Positions 44,796 to 54,415 of a stretch of 64,000 nucleotides of DNA are shown in pieces. The position numbers and the translations under genes are program-made. Below the pieces are notes generated by a model. It had not been told where the DNA came from. It saw only the letters and a program-made list of their open reading frames with translations, and did no database searches. Source of the DNA: Campylobacter hominis ATCC BAA-381 (GTDB taxonomy: Bacteria; Campylobacterota; Campylobacteria; Campylobacterales; Campylobacteraceae); NCBI RefSeq assembly GCF_000017585.1, contig NC_009714.1, positions 1,520,663 through 1,584,662 on the forward strand, read 5' to 3'. How positions within the stretch are numbered: position 1 is the first letter of the stretch; the number at the start of each line of letters is the position of its first letter.

Positions 44796-45881
44796 ATGGT
44801 AGAAGAAAATCGCAAACATTTAGCGGATATTGAAACTCTTTTAAAAACAGTCGTTTTTAATAAAGCATCTGACTTGCACCTTGTTTCGCGCTCGGCACCG
44901 CAAGTAAGAATAGATGGCAAGCTACGCCCATTAGCTATGGATGTTTTAACCGGTAGCGATATAGAATATATTTGCTACGCTTTAATTACTGATGCGCAAA
45001 AAAGTGAATTGGAAGAAAATAAAGAGCTTGACTTTGCGATAGAGCTTCCAAATATAGGTCGTTTTCGTGGAAATTACTATTATACGATGAACGGCGATTT
45101 AGCAGCTGCATTTCGTATAATTCCAATAGACATTCCAAGCCTTGACGAATTAAAAGCGCCATCCATTTTTAAAGAAATCGTAAAACACGAAAAAGGTATG
45201 ATATTAGTTACAGGTCCTACAGGTAGCGGTAAATCAACAACTTTGGCAGCAATGCTAAATGAGATAAATGAAACTGAGCGAAAGCACATTATCACGGTTG
45301 AAGATCCGGTTGAGTTCGTGCATACAAATAAACGTTCGCTTTTTTCGCATAGAAATATAGGTACAGATACACAATCTTACGCAAGAGCTTTAAAATTTTC
45401 ACTACGTGAAGACCCGGATATAATTCTAGTAGGCGAGCTTCGTGACCGCGAAACAATTTCTATTGCGATAACTGCAGCTGAAACAGGCCACTTGGTTTTT
45501 GGAACACTTCACACAAACTCGGCAATTCAATCTCTAAACAGAATTATTGATAGTTTTGATGGCGGTGAACAACTTCAAGTAAGAAATATGTTATCAGTTT
45601 CATTGACTTCCATTATTTCTCAATCTTTGCTTCCAAGAATTGGAAAAGGTCGTGTTGCAATACATGAAATTTTAATCAATAATAATGCGATTGCAAACCT
45701 TATACGTGAAAATAAAGTGCATCAAATCTATTCTCAAATGCAGTTAAATCAACAAAATACAGGTATGGTAACACAAACTCAGGCAATGGTAAAAGCGCTT
45801 CGTTCGAATTTAATCACAAAAGAAAATGCGCTTCGTTATTCTACAAATTTGCAAGAACTTATCGGAATTATAGGTGAATAA
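44796..45881 (+). CDS. pilT: PilT-family retraction ATPase
   Basis: A 361-residue hexameric ATPase of the type IV pilus/secretion superfamily. Walker A is GPTGSGKST (about residues 141-149), the Asp box is TVEDPVEF, Walker B is DPDIILVGELRDRE and the His box is TGHLVFGTLHT. The PilT-specific C terminus has ANLIRENKVHQIYSQMQ (the AIRNLIRE-like box). The ribosome site AAGGAG precedes the ATG. It is not surrounded by other pilus genes but sits in the conserved gatC-cvpA interval. It could serve a type IV pilus or a DNA-uptake pilus encoded elsewhere. Confidence 0.92.
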   Translation: MVEENRKHLADIETLLKTVVFNKASDLHLVSRSAPQVRIDGKLRPLAMDVLTGSDIEYICYALITDAQKSELEENKELDFAIELPNIGRFRGNYYYTMNGDLAAAFRIIPIDIPSLDELKAPSIFKEIVKHEKGMILVTGPTGSGKSTTLAAMLNEINETERKHIITVEDPVEFVHTNKRSLFSHRNIGTDTQSYARALKFSLREDPDIILVGELRDRETISIAITAAETGHLVFGTLHTNSAIQSLNRIIDSFDGGEQLQVRNMLSVSLTSIISQSLLPRIGKGRVAIHEILINNNAIANLIRENKVHQIYSQMQLNQQNTGMVTQTQAMVKALRSNLITKENALRYSTNLQELIGIIGE

Positions 45882-46537
45882 TGCTGGAAAACATAAATTG
45901 GTTTGACTTAATTACGATTGTTTTAATCGTGCTTTTTGGACTTCGCGGCTTTGTAAACGGCATAATAAGAGAAATTTTTGGAATTTTAGGACTTATCGGC
46001 GGATTTATTTTAGCGGTAAACTATAGAGCTGAGGCAGGTGCTTGGATAAGTGCTAATATATATAACTTGCACGGTGCAAATGCTATAGGCGGAGATGGCA
46101 CGGAGATTTTGGCAGGATTTTTAGGAGTTTTGTTTGCGACATGGATAGTTTGCCTTATAGTAGGCGAAATTTTAGCAAAACTTATAAAATTTACAGGTCT
46201 TGGAATCATTGATAAGGTTGGCGGATTTATATTCAGCGCCGCTAAAATTTTTCTAATTTTTGCAATAGTAGCTGTGCTTATAAAAAGTGCAGCATTTTTA
46301 AACACTCAAACAAAACCGTTTTTTGAAAACAGCGTTACATATCCATATTTAGTAAAAGCCGGCGAGTTTATAATGCAAATAAAAAATAACGAAAATGTAA
46401 AAAATGCCATAACAGAAATAAAAAGAGATATAAACAACACTTTAAGCGATGATTTTAATGAGACATTTTTCGAAAACGATACAAATAAAAGCGAAATTTT
46501 AAACCGGGAAAATTTTGATAAAAATTCTACTTTATAA
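45881..46537 (+). CDS. cvpA: CvpA-family membrane protein
   Basis: A 218-residue protein. Four hydrophobic segments (about residues 5-25, 30-48, 78-98 and 115-140; FDLITIVLIVLFGLRGFVNG, LGIIDKVGGFIFSAAKIFLI) precede a charged C-terminal tail. CvpA homologues affect colicin V export in E. coli and envelope stress or bile resistance in other bacteria; the molecular role is open. Its ATG overlaps the pilT stop by one base, and fur follows. Confidence 0.85.
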   Translation: MLENINWFDLITIVLIVLFGLRGFVNGIIREIFGILGLIGGFILAVNYRAEAGAWISANIYNLHGANAIGGDGTEILAGFLGVLFATWIVCLIVGEILAKLIKFTGLGIIDKVGGFIFSAAKIFLIFAIVAVLIKSAAFLNTQTKPFFENSVTYPYLVKAGEFIMQIKNNENVKNAITEIKRDINNTLSDDFNETFFENDTNKSEILNRENFDKNSTL

Positions 46538-46546
46538 GGATTGCAA

Positions 46547-47014
46547 ATGAAAAAAATTGAAAATTTAGAATTTGATAAATTACTTGAAGAATTCAAAAAA
46601 ATCATCAAAGATAACGGCTTAAAATATACAAAACAACGTGAAATTTTATTAAAAACGCTTTACAACAGCAGCTATCACTTTACTCCGGAAAGTTTGAGTA
46701 TACACATAAAAGAAAAATATCCGGATTTAAATATAGGTATAGCGACAATTTACCGCACACTGAATCTTTTGGAAAATGCAAGAATGGTTACTTCCATATC
46801 ATTTGGCGCACAAGGTAAAAAATTTGAACTTGCAAACAAACCTCATCACGATCATATTATTTGTAAAAGTTGCGGCAAAATTGTAGAATTTACGGACCAG
46901 GAAATAGAAAACAAACAACTTGAAATTGCACAAAAAAATGGCTTTACTTTAACGAGTCATCTTATGCAACTTTATGGAATTTGTGAAAAATGCAGTAAAA
47001 AAGGAAATAAATAG
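46547..47014 (+). CDS. fur: Ferric uptake regulator
   Basis: A 155-residue dimeric metal-dependent repressor. The winged-helix part has [33 protein letters not shown] and [14 protein letters not shown]. The dimerisation part has the metal-site [16 protein letters not shown] and the C-terminal CEKC pair. The ATG at 46547 is chosen because AAGGA ends 6 bases before it; a TTG two codons upstream exists. The order cvpA-fur-lysS-glyA is the known Campylobacter arrangement, in which fur is transcribed from upstream promoters. Confidence 0.96.
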   Translation: MKKIENLEFDKLLEEFKKIIKDNGLKYTKQREILLKTLYNSSYHFTPESLSIHIKEKYPDLNIGIATIYRTLNLLENARMVTSISFGAQGKKFELANKPHHDHIICKSCGKIVEFTDQEIENKQLEIAQKNGFTLTSHLMQLYGICEKCSKKGNK

Positions 47015-48513
47015 TGTTTGAAAACCAACTTGAAATTCAAAGAATACAAAAAGCAGACGAATTAAGAAATTTAGGTGTAAATCCGTATCCGCATTTTTTA
47101 AAAAAGGATATGAATATAAAAGAATTTCGTGAGAAATTCGCATACATAGCAGAAAACGAAACAAAAAAAGCTGACGAAGAAATCGTCATATCAGGTCGTA
47201 TTAAATTAAAACGAGTAGCCGGAAGATCGACTTTTGCAAATATAGAAGATGAAAGCGGAAATGTTCAAATTTATTATTCAAAAGACAGTATAGGCGAAGA
47301 AAATTATTTAAAATTTAAGAAAAATATTGAAGTAGGCGATATAATTTTAGTAAAAGGTTATGCGTTTTTAACAGGAACCGGCGAATTTTCAATACATGTA
47401 AGCGACCTTATCCTTGCAAGCAAAGCAATTTCAATTTTACCTGAAAAATTTCACGGTCTTGCGGATAAAGAGTTAAGATATCGCCAAAGATACCTTGATA
47501 TGATAATGGATCCAAGCGTTAGAGTTGATTTTGAAAAACGTTCGTTGATTGTCAGGACAATTCGTAGATTTTTTGAAGATCGAGGTTTTTTGGAAGTCGA
47601 AACTCCGATGATGCATCAGATTGCAGGCGGCGCGAATGCAAAACCTTTCATAACTCATCACAATGCGCTTGATATTGACAGGTATCTGAAAATAGCACCT
47701 GAGCTTTATTTAAAAAGACTTGTAGTAGGCGGAATGAATTCCGTTTTCGAAATGAATAGATGTTTTAGAAACGAGGGAATGGACTTAACTCATAATCCTG
47801 AATTTACAAGCATCGAGTTTTACTGGGCATGGCATAACTATTTTGAAGCGATGGATTTAACGGAAGAACTTTTTAACGAATTGCTGAAAACTTTAAATTT
47901 AGGTGAAATTTTAGATTACGGCAATTTAAAAATTGATTTTTCTAAAAAATTTCAAAGAATTAAATATTTGGACGCTTTGGTACTAATAGGCGAAATTTCG
48001 CCCGAAATTATAAAAGATAAAGACGAAATTTTGAAAAAACTTAAATCGGACGGTTTTGAAGCAAATGAAAAACTTGATTTAGGACATTTGCAAGCTGAAC
48101 TTTTTGATAATTACGTAGAAAGCAAACTTATAAATCCTACATTTATAACGGATTTTCCGGTTTCTATTTCGCCTCTTTCAAGAAGAAGCGACAAAGATCC
48201 TGAAATTGCAGAGAGATTTGAACTTTATATTGCAGGAAAAGAGCTTGCAAACGCATTTAACGAACTGAATGATCCGCTTGATCAATATGAAAGATTTAAA
48301 GCGCAAATTGAAGCGAAAAAAGCAGGAGATGATGAAGCGCACGAAATGGATGAAGATTATGTAAGAGCGTTGTCTTATGCTATGCCGCCTACGGTTGGCT
48401 GGGGGCTTGGCGTGGATAGACTCGTGATGATTTTACTTAACAAAGCGTCAATTCGTGATGTAATTTTATTTCCGGCTATGAAACCGATAAAAAATTTAGA
48501 TGACAAGGAGTAA
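47014..48513 (+). CDS. lysS: Lysyl-tRNA synthetase, class II
   Basis: A 499-residue enzyme charging tRNA-Lys. An N-terminal OB-fold anticodon domain ([20 protein letters not shown]) is followed by the class II core, with [17 protein letters not shown], the motif 2 region [20 protein letters not shown] and motif 3 [13 protein letters not shown]. The start is a GTG that overlaps the fur stop by one base. glyA follows after 2 bases. Confidence 0.97.
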   Translation: MFENQLEIQRIQKADELRNLGVNPYPHFLKKDMNIKEFREKFAYIAENETKKADEEIVISGRIKLKRVAGRSTFANIEDESGNVQIYYSKDSIGEENYLKFKKNIEVGDIILVKGYAFLTGTGEFSIHVSDLILASKAISILPEKFHGLADKELRYRQRYLDMIMDPSVRVDFEKRSLIVRTIRRFFEDRGFLEVETPMMHQIAGGANAKPFITHHNALDIDRYLKIAPELYLKRLVVGGMNSVFEMNRCFRNEGMDLTHNPEFTSIEFYWAWHNYFEAMDLTEELFNELLKTLNLGEILDYGNLKIDFSKKFQRIKYLDALVLIGEISPEIIKDKDEILKKLKSDGFEANEKLDLGHLQAELFDNYVESKLINPTFITDFPVSISPLSRRSDKDPEIAERFELYIAGKELANAFNELNDPLDQYERFKAQIEAKKAGDDEAHEMDEDYVRALSYAMPPTVGWGLGVDRLVMILLNKASIRDVILFPAMKPIKNLDDKE

Positions 48514-48515
48514 AA

Positions 48516-49763
48516 ATGTCGAATTTGGAAAATTTTGATAAAGAAATTTTTGATTTAACAAACAAAGAGTTACAAAGACAATGTGATTATTTGGAAATGA
48601 TTGCAAGTGAAAATTTCACATATCCTGAAGTTATGGAAGTAATGGGTTCTATACTTACAAACAAATATGCTGAAGGATATCCAGGTAAAAGATATTACGG
48701 TGGTTGCGAATTTGTAGATGAAATAGAGCAAACAGCAATTGATCGTTGCAAAAAACTTTTCGGCTGCAATTTCGCAAATGTCCAACCAAATAGCGGAAGC
48801 CAAGCTAATCAAGGTGTTTACGGAGCTTTTATAAAACCGGGCGATAAAATTTTAGGTATGGATTTAAGTAACGGCGGACACTTGACTCATGGCGCAAAAG
48901 TAAATGCAAGTGGTAAATTTTATAGCAGCTTTTTTTACGGCGTGGAAATGGACGGAAGAATAGATTATAACAGAGTTGCTGATATTGCTAAAATCGTAAA
49001 ACCGAAACTAATCGTTTGCGGCGCAAGCGCATATCCAAGAGAGATTGATTTTGCAAAATTCAGAGAAATCGCAGATAGCGTCGGAGCATTTTTATTTGCA
49101 GACGTAGCTCATATAGCAGGTCTTGTAGTTGCCGGAGAGCATACAAATCCGTTTCCATATTGCCACGTAGTAAGCTCTACAACACATAAAACTTTAAGAG
49201 GTCCTAGAGGCGGAATTATTATGACAAATGAAGAAGAATTTGCCAAAAAAATCAACTCAAGCATTTTCCCAGGAATGCAAGGCGGCCCGCTTGTCCATGT
49301 TATCGCAGGAAAGGCGGTCGGTTTTAAACATAATTTAAGTCCTGAATGGAAAACTTATGCAAAACAGGTAAAAGCAAATTGCAAAATTTTAGGTGATACG
49401 CTAATGAAACGCGGCTTTGATTTGGTAAGCGGCGGAACGGATAATCACTTAATTTTAGTTAGCTTTTTGAAAAAAGATTACAGCGGAAAAGACGCAAGCA
49501 ACGCGCTTGAAAATGCAGGAATTACCGTAAATAAAAATACGGTTCCTGGAGAAACAAGAAGCCCCTTTGTAACAAGCGGCATTAGAGTAGGAAGCGCAGC
49601 TCTTACATCACGCGGTATGAAAGAAAAAGAATTTGAATGGATTGCAAATAAAATTGCCGATGTGCTTAATGATATAAACAATACTTCACTTCAAAGTAAA
49701 ATAAAAGCCGAAGTTAAAGAACTTGCAAGTAAATTTATTATTTATGATAAAGCTATGTTTTAA
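48516..49763 (+). CDS. glyA: Serine hydroxymethyltransferase
   Basis: A 415-residue PLP enzyme interconverting serine and glycine with tetrahydrofolate, the main source of one-carbon units. Signatures are [37 protein letters not shown] and [14 protein letters not shown], with the PLP-binding Lys in HKT. The length is normal. AAGGAG precedes the ATG, and a strong terminator follows immediately after the stop. Confidence 0.97.
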   Translation: MSNLENFDKEIFDLTNKELQRQCDYLEMIASENFTYPEVMEVMGSILTNKYAEGYPGKRYYGGCEFVDEIEQTAIDRCKKLFGCNFANVQPNSGSQANQGVYGAFIKPGDKILGMDLSNGGHLTHGAKVNASGKFYSSFFYGVEMDGRIDYNRVADIAKIVKPKLIVCGASAYPREIDFAKFREIADSVGAFLFADVAHIAGLVVAGEHTNPFPYCHVVSSTTHKTLRGPRGGIIMTNEEEFAKKINSSIFPGMQGGPLVHVIAGKAVGFKHNLSPEWKTYAKQVKANCKILGDTLMKRGFDLVSGGTDNHLILVSFLKKDYSGKDASNALENAGITVNKNTVPGETRSPFVTSGIRVGSAALTSRGMKEKEFEWIANKIADVLNDINNTSLQSKIKAEVKELASKFIIYDKAMF

Positions 49764-49798
49764 ATTTTAGGGCATAATTTTGCCCTAAAATATTTTTT
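49764..49798 (+). terminator. glyA terminator
   Basis: An 11-bp stem (ATTTTAGGGCA and its complement) around a 6-base loop, followed by TTTTTT; it starts directly at the glyA stop. Confidence 0.9.
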
Positions 49799-49848
49799 AA
49801 GATTTTTATGGAAATTTTAAAAAATATTGAAATTTTTAGGAGTTTTTA

Positions 49849-50790
49849 ATGGAAAACGATTTTACAATGGCCGATATTTTACTTGATAAAGACAAGGCAG
49901 CACAAGAAAAAAGTGTAAATATCAAAAAAATTCTTATGGGAATATCTGTTTTAGTAATAATTTTTTTGATAGTTCTTATTATTATGAAATTTATAAATCG
50001 CGGCAATATTGACACAAATGACAGCATTACAATGCCAAACGAACAAGAAATTTTAACACCGAATACAAAAAACAATGAAATGGCACAAAATACCGCTAAT
50101 ACGCCGACAGTAGATCAACAAATAAAAATACAGACGAAACCGGCTGAAATACAACAAATAGAGCCGAGCTCACAAACAACAAAAGAACCTACTCAAATAG
50201 AAATCAAATCTGATAATAGTAATGCAAAAGTAGTTGAAATCAAACCTATAGCAATAGCTCCGGAGCCACCTAAAAAAGTGGAACAACCGGTAAAAATCGA
50301 AGAGCCTAAAAAAATATTAGAAACGACACAAATTAAAAAAGAAATAACAGTACCGCAAAAGCCTAAAAAAATAGAAAAAACGCAAAATACAAATATAAAA
50401 AAATCTGAACCTGTAAAGGCGCAACAAACCGCAACTAAACAAAATGTTGAAAGCAAAAAAAATGAAAAATCAGTTTTCAGTAATAATTCAAAAAATAAAC
50501 AAATAAAAGTAAGCGACATAAAAAATGCAAAACCGAAAGCGGCGGCTGTTGCGACAACAGGAAATACTTATATACAAGTTTTGGCATTTTCATCAGACAA
50601 AAAAGAAAATATCGTAACAAAAAAACTAAAAGAAAAAGGCTATTCTTATAAATTTCAGGACACCGTTGTAAACGGCAAAAAAATGACTAAAATTTTAGTC
50701 GGTCCTTATGATAATGCAAATATAGAAAGCAAGATTAAACAAATTCGCTCTGAAATAAATCCGGAAGCGTTTGTTTATAGAGCAAAATAG
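49849..50790 (+). CDS. SPOR-domain membrane protein
   Basis: A 313-residue protein. A short cytoplasmic N terminus and one membrane helix (ILMGISVLVIIFLIVLIIM, about residues 27-45) come first. A long Lys/Pro/Glu/Gln-rich periplasmic linker (about 60-230) follows, then a C-terminal SPOR domain (GNTYIQVLAFSSDKKENIV...KILVGPYDN). SPOR domains bind denuded glycan at the division site, so a role in septal peptidoglycan is likely. The gene lies between glyA and aroE as in C. jejuni. Its stop overlaps the aroE GTG by one base. Confidence 0.88.
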   Translation: MENDFTMADILLDKDKAAQEKSVNIKKILMGISVLVIIFLIVLIIMKFINRGNIDTNDSITMPNEQEILTPNTKNNEMAQNTANTPTVDQQIKIQTKPAEIQQIEPSSQTTKEPTQIEIKSDNSNAKVVEIKPIAIAPEPPKKVEQPVKIEEPKKILETTQIKKEITVPQKPKKIEKTQNTNIKKSEPVKAQQTATKQNVESKKNEKSVFSNNSKNKQIKVSDIKNAKPKAAAVATTGNTYIQVLAFSSDKKENIVTKKLKEKGYSYKFQDTVVNGKKMTKILVGPYDNANIESKIKQIRSEINPEAFVYRAK

Positions 50791-51578
50791 TGAAAAAATT
50801 TGCAGTCTTCGGAAATCCGATTTCACATTCGATTTCGCCAAGACTGCATAATAACGCTATTTTAGGCTTGAGTTTAGACGCATTTTACGGTAGAGTTTTA
50901 CTAAATGACGGCAAAGATTTGCGTGATAATTTTTTAAAACTTAAACTAAATGCCGCAAATATCACACTTCCATTTAAAATAGACGCTTTTAGAATATCCG
51001 ATTTCAAAAGTAAAGCTGCCGATAAAATAGGCTCAGTTAATACACTTGTATATAAAAATGAAAAATTTTACGGATACAATACGGACGCGTTCGGATTTTG
51101 GCGCGCTGTAAGTAAAATCGGAAATTTCAAAAATGCAGTTATTTTAGGAGCTGGAGGAACAACTCGCGCAATTTCATATATATTGCATGAAAATGGCGTT
51201 AAATTCGATATTTTAAATCGATCAGATAAAAGTAACGAAAATTTTGAATGCGAAAATTTTTACACTTACGAAAATTTTGATACAAAAGATTACGATTTGA
51301 TTATAAACTCAACTTCCGCGGGTTTAAAAGATGAAAATTTACCTGCTCCAAAAGAAATTTTAGATGAAATTTTAAATAGAGCGAAATTGGCTTTTGATGT
51401 AATTTACGGAAAGGTTACACCGTTTTTAAATTTAGCGGAAAAATATGGCTTAAAAACTTCAGACGGCGCTCAAATGCTCGTATTTCAAGCAGTTTTAGCG
51501 TTAAATTTATTTTATGACAATACACTGAACGAAACAAGAATTTTAAAATTTATGAACGAAGCTTTGAAATTAAAATAA
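50790..51578 (+). CDS. aroE: Shikimate 5-dehydrogenase
   Basis: A 262-residue NADPH enzyme reducing 3-dehydroshikimate to shikimate in aromatic amino-acid synthesis. FGNPISHSISPRLHN at the N terminus binds shikimate. NITLPFK carries the catalytic Lys. The nucleotide fold is VILGAGGTTRAISYIL, and SDGAQMLVFQAVLALNLF lies near the end. The start is GTG, overlapping the previous stop. Confidence 0.95.
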   Translation: MKKFAVFGNPISHSISPRLHNNAILGLSLDAFYGRVLLNDGKDLRDNFLKLKLNAANITLPFKIDAFRISDFKSKAADKIGSVNTLVYKNEKFYGYNTDAFGFWRAVSKIGNFKNAVILGAGGTTRAISYILHENGVKFDILNRSDKSNENFECENFYTYENFDTKDYDLIINSTSAGLKDENLPAPKEILDEILNRAKLAFDVIYGKVTPFLNLAEKYGLKTSDGAQMLVFQAVLALNLFYDNTLNETRILKFMNEALKLK

Positions 51579-52435
51579 TTCATCATTTAAAATTTCAATT
51601 AAATTAAAAGTTTCTATAATCAACTAAAATAAAAAATCTTAATAATCAAAGCAAAAATTTCATTAAATTTTAAATACAAATAGTCTATAAAACTCTACAA
51701 AGCTATGAATATCAAAAAAATTAAAATTTATTAAAACTTTATCTATCCTCCTAATGACTTTTCCATTTCATATCTTAAAGATACTTGCAAGTGAAGAAAA
51801 AGTTGATAATCCGGTCCAAAATGCCTGAAATTTTTAAATCCTTTTGTGAGATTATCTAAACTGCCAAGTTTTTAAAGACATAATATTTATCAAACAATGT
51901 CGATATTATAAAGCCGATAATTCAAAAAAAACGCTCTTTTATTTATTAGTTTATGAGATGCCAAGAAAGATTAAATTTGCGCGGCGTATCGTAAGCGACA
52001 ATTTAATTATATTATTACACGATGTAAAAATTTTAAACTAATTGACTGCGTTAAAAAGTTTTAAGAAATAGTATAAAAATTTTTAATTAGTTAAGCATAA
52101 AAATTCTCATTAAAATTAGAAAATCTCTTTTTAAATATCAATAAAGAATCAATCATCTTTTTTTAATATTTTCTCATTTTATACAAAATTTATTCAAAAA
52201 AACATCATATTTATTGTTTTATTTATATTTTTATGGCGCTACAATGTTTCGATTTATCATAATTTATAAATTTATTAGATAATCGCGGAATTTTATTCTT
52301 ATAAAAATATGCGAAAATTAAATATTACTGTATTTTTTAAAATAAAAAATTTATTTATTCCGTAAAACATATAACAGCTTACTATAAAATTTACATTTTT
52401 AAGCAAAATAAAATTTATTTTAAGCTTTATTTCGA
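51579..52435. other. Long AT-rich gap with a coding-like remnant
   Basis: About 860 bases. In one plus-strand frame, 51754-51825 (MTFPFHILKILASEEKVDNP and on) and 51850-52041 (64 open codons, including KKTLFYLLVYEMPRKIKFAR) read like protein but are separated by three stops; the second piece has no start. I do not recognise the family. The rest shows no gene or repeat. Confidence 0.4.
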
Positions 52436-52441
52436 TATAAT
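52436..52441 (+). promoter_or_regulatory. -10 box of the tRNA cluster
   Basis: TATAAT ends 15 bases before the first base of tRNA-Gly. Confidence 0.6.
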
Positions 52442-52456
52442 TTCAGTTTCCATTAT

Positions 52457-52531
52457 GCGGGAATAGCTCAGTGGTAGAGCGCGACCTTGCCATGGTCGAT
52501 GTCGCGAGTTCGACTCTCGTTTCCCGCTCCA
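52457..52531 (+). tRNA. tRNA-Gly(GCC)
   Basis: A complete cloverleaf with acceptor GCGGGAA/TTCCCGC, discriminator T, encoded CCA and anticodon loop TTGCCAT. It is first in a four-tRNA cluster. Confidence 0.97.
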
Positions 52532-52551
52532 TTTATTTAAAATTTTAAAGT

Positions 52552-52641
52552 GCCCAGGTGGCGGAATTGGTAGACGCAAGGGACTTAAAATCCCTCGGAT
52601 TTTTTTCTTCCGTGCCGGTTCAAGTCCGGCCCCGGGCACCA
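52552..52641 (+). tRNA. tRNA-Leu(UAA)
   Basis: A class II tRNA with a long variable arm (CGGA...TCCG), anticodon loop CTTAAAA, discriminator A and encoded CCA. The acceptor stem GCCCAGG/CCCGGGC contains one A-C mismatch at the fifth pair. Confidence 0.96.
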
Positions 52642-52642
52642 C

Positions 52643-52716
52643 GGCGACATAGCCAAGCGGTAAGGCATGAGCCTGCAAAGCTTTGATCCCCAGTTCGAAT
52701 CTGGGTGTCGCCTCCA
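52643..52716 (+). tRNA. tRNA-Cys(GCA)
   Basis: A cloverleaf with acceptor GGCGACA/TGTCGCC, anticodon loop CTGCAAA, discriminator T and encoded CCA. It begins one base after tRNA-Leu, so the primary transcript must be cut there. Confidence 0.97.
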
Positions 52717-52740
52717 GAAAAAATTTTAACTTCTTTTTGT

Positions 52741-52828
52741 CGGTAGATGGCTGAGCGGTCGAAAGCGGCGGTCTTGAAAACCGTTGAGGTGCAAGCCTCC
52801 TGGGGTTCGAATCCCTATCTACCGGCCA
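52741..52828 (+). tRNA. tRNA-Ser(UGA)
   Basis: A class II tRNA with acceptor CGGTAGA/TCTACCG, anticodon loop CTTGAAA, a long variable arm, discriminator G and encoded CCA. Confidence 0.96.
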
Positions 52829-53151
52829 CTTTAAAATTAAAAATATTTTATAGACTTACTTTTTTTATAAAAACTTTCTATTTGAATTTTTATTTTAAAC
52901 TGCAAAAATATTTTATATGATTTATGAATTATAGTTTTTTTTAATCGGTTAAACAGTTCATAAAATACAGCATACAGGTATTTTCGCAAATTTTCAACTC
53001 TTTTGTATTTAAAATTTATATATTTTTTTAGCGCTATTTAATTATTAAAATTTCAATCTATTGCATTTTTTTATTAAAATTAAAAGCTCAAATTACTTTT
53101 CAAATCTTCTCTGCTGTGATAAAATTTAAAACAGTAAAGCAAAATTTTTAA
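52829..53151. other. AT-rich gap after the tRNA cluster
   Basis: About 320 bases. I see no gene, clear terminator or repeat. Confidence 0.5.
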
Positions 53152-53700
53152 TTATAAAATTCCAAGGTGAGTAATCAAAATTTTAAATCCTATAAAAATT
53201 AAAATCAAACCGCCCAAAATAAGAGCCTTATCCTTAAAAATTTCACCCAATTTTTTTCCGATAAAAGTCGCGGCAAATGATAAAATAAAACAAACAAAAG
53301 CAATTATAGCGCAACTAAACCAAATATTTAGACTTGTAAAACTAAATGTCACACCGACTGCAAGTGCGTCTATACTTGTGGCTACGGCACCCGAAATAAG
53401 CTCTTTCAATCCTAAGTTTGCCGTGATTTCATCGCTATTTTCGCGACTGTCAAATATCATCTTTACACCCAAAAAACCTAAAATTGCAAAAGCTACAAAA
53501 TGATCAATTTGTTCAATAAATCCTACAAATAAAGCACCTAGAAAAAAGCCGATTATCGGCATTGCACCTTGAAAAAATCCGTAGACAAAAGAAACTTTTG
53601 TAATGCGGAAAATTCCATAATTCGCACATTTGGCACCATTTGACATGCTCAAGGCAACGCAATCCATGCTAAGTGCCACCGCTAAAAGTAAAATTTCCAT
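53152..53700 (-). CDS. mntP: Manganese efflux pump MntP
   Basis: A 182-residue inner-membrane exporter with six helices in two inverted halves. Each half carries the conserved acidic site, in ALSMDCVALSMSNGAK near the N terminus and GAVATSIDALAVGVTFSF in the second half. It removes excess Mn2+. The ATG follows AAGGA on the minus strand. No yybP-ykoY-type leader is evident in the short upstream gap. Confidence 0.93.
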   Translation of the reverse strand: MEILLLAVALSMDCVALSMSNGAKCANYGIFRITKVSFVYGFFQGAMPIIGFFLGALFVGFIEQIDHFVAFAILGFLGVKMIFDSRENSDEITANLGLKELISGAVATSIDALAVGVTFSFTSLNIWFSCAIIAFVCFILSFAATFIGKKLGEIFKDKALILGGLILIFIGFKILITHLGIL

Positions 53701-53770
53701 AAAAATCCTTCGTTTGATTATACATTAAAAAAGTTTTTGATAAAATTAAAATTTTGCGAAGGGATTTTGA

Positions 53771-54415
53771 ATGTTAAGACGAATTTTTATACTGTTTTTT
53801 CCTGTTTTTTTGTTTGCAAATTTTGAAAATATTGCCGAAAAAGGACTTGAATTAGCTACTTTTATGAATTTAAAAGATGTTAAAAATTTCAAAAACTCAC
53901 TAAATGAAATTATAGATTTAAGTGCTGATGAAATTAAAAAATTTGACACTAAAAGTAGCAATTTAGGGCTTGATTTACCAAAATTTCTGGAAAACCTCGC
54001 TACCGACGAAAACAAAAAAAATTATCTGAATAAAATAAGAATCATGTTTGGCGAACAATTAAAATACGCGGCTGATCCTCTTAAAATTTTACTGAAAAAT
54101 GAAATAAATAATCTAAGCGAAAATGAACTTAATGAAATTATGGACGGTAAAATTTTGCTTAGTGATTTTATAAAAAAATATGATTTTAACGCAATTAGAG
54201 AGATTATTTTTCCTTTGATAGCAGATCTTTCATTAAACGAAAATTTCAAGCGAAATTACAAAAATCTAACCGGTAACTCTCTTACAAGCGACTTTAATTC
54301 AAAATTTACGAATGAATTTCTGAGCGAATTTTTTGTAAAAGCCGCAAACGAAGAAATAAAATTCAGACAAAATTCAAATGCAACATTTGAAGCACTGAAA
54401 AAACTTTTAAAATGA
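53771..54415 (+). CDS. Exported DUF4197-like protein
   Basis: A 214-residue protein with a signal peptide (MLRRIFILFFPVFLFA) and an all-helical acidic/basic body. The middle segment LSENELNEIMDGKILLSDFIKKYDF and the end FVKAANEEIKFRQNSNATFEALKKLL follow the pattern of DUF4197, a periplasmic family of unknown function. The assignment is by eye and moderate. Its stop overlaps the next gene's ATG by 4 bases. Confidence 0.55.
   Translation: MLRRIFILFFPVFLFANFENIAEKGLELATFMNLKDVKNFKNSLNEIIDLSADEIKKFDTKSSNLGLDLPKFLENLATDENKKNYLNKIRIMFGEQLKYAADPLKILLKNEINNLSENELNEIMDGKILLSDFIKKYDFNAIREIIFPLIADLSLNENFKRNYKNLTGNSLTSDFNSKFTNEFLSEFFVKAANEEIKFRQNSNATFEALKKLLK

Noticed and set aside
52457-52828. tRNA cluster as an integration site for a mobile element
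   Set aside because: No integrase gene, and no second copy of a tRNA 3' end as an attachment site, is visible in the window.
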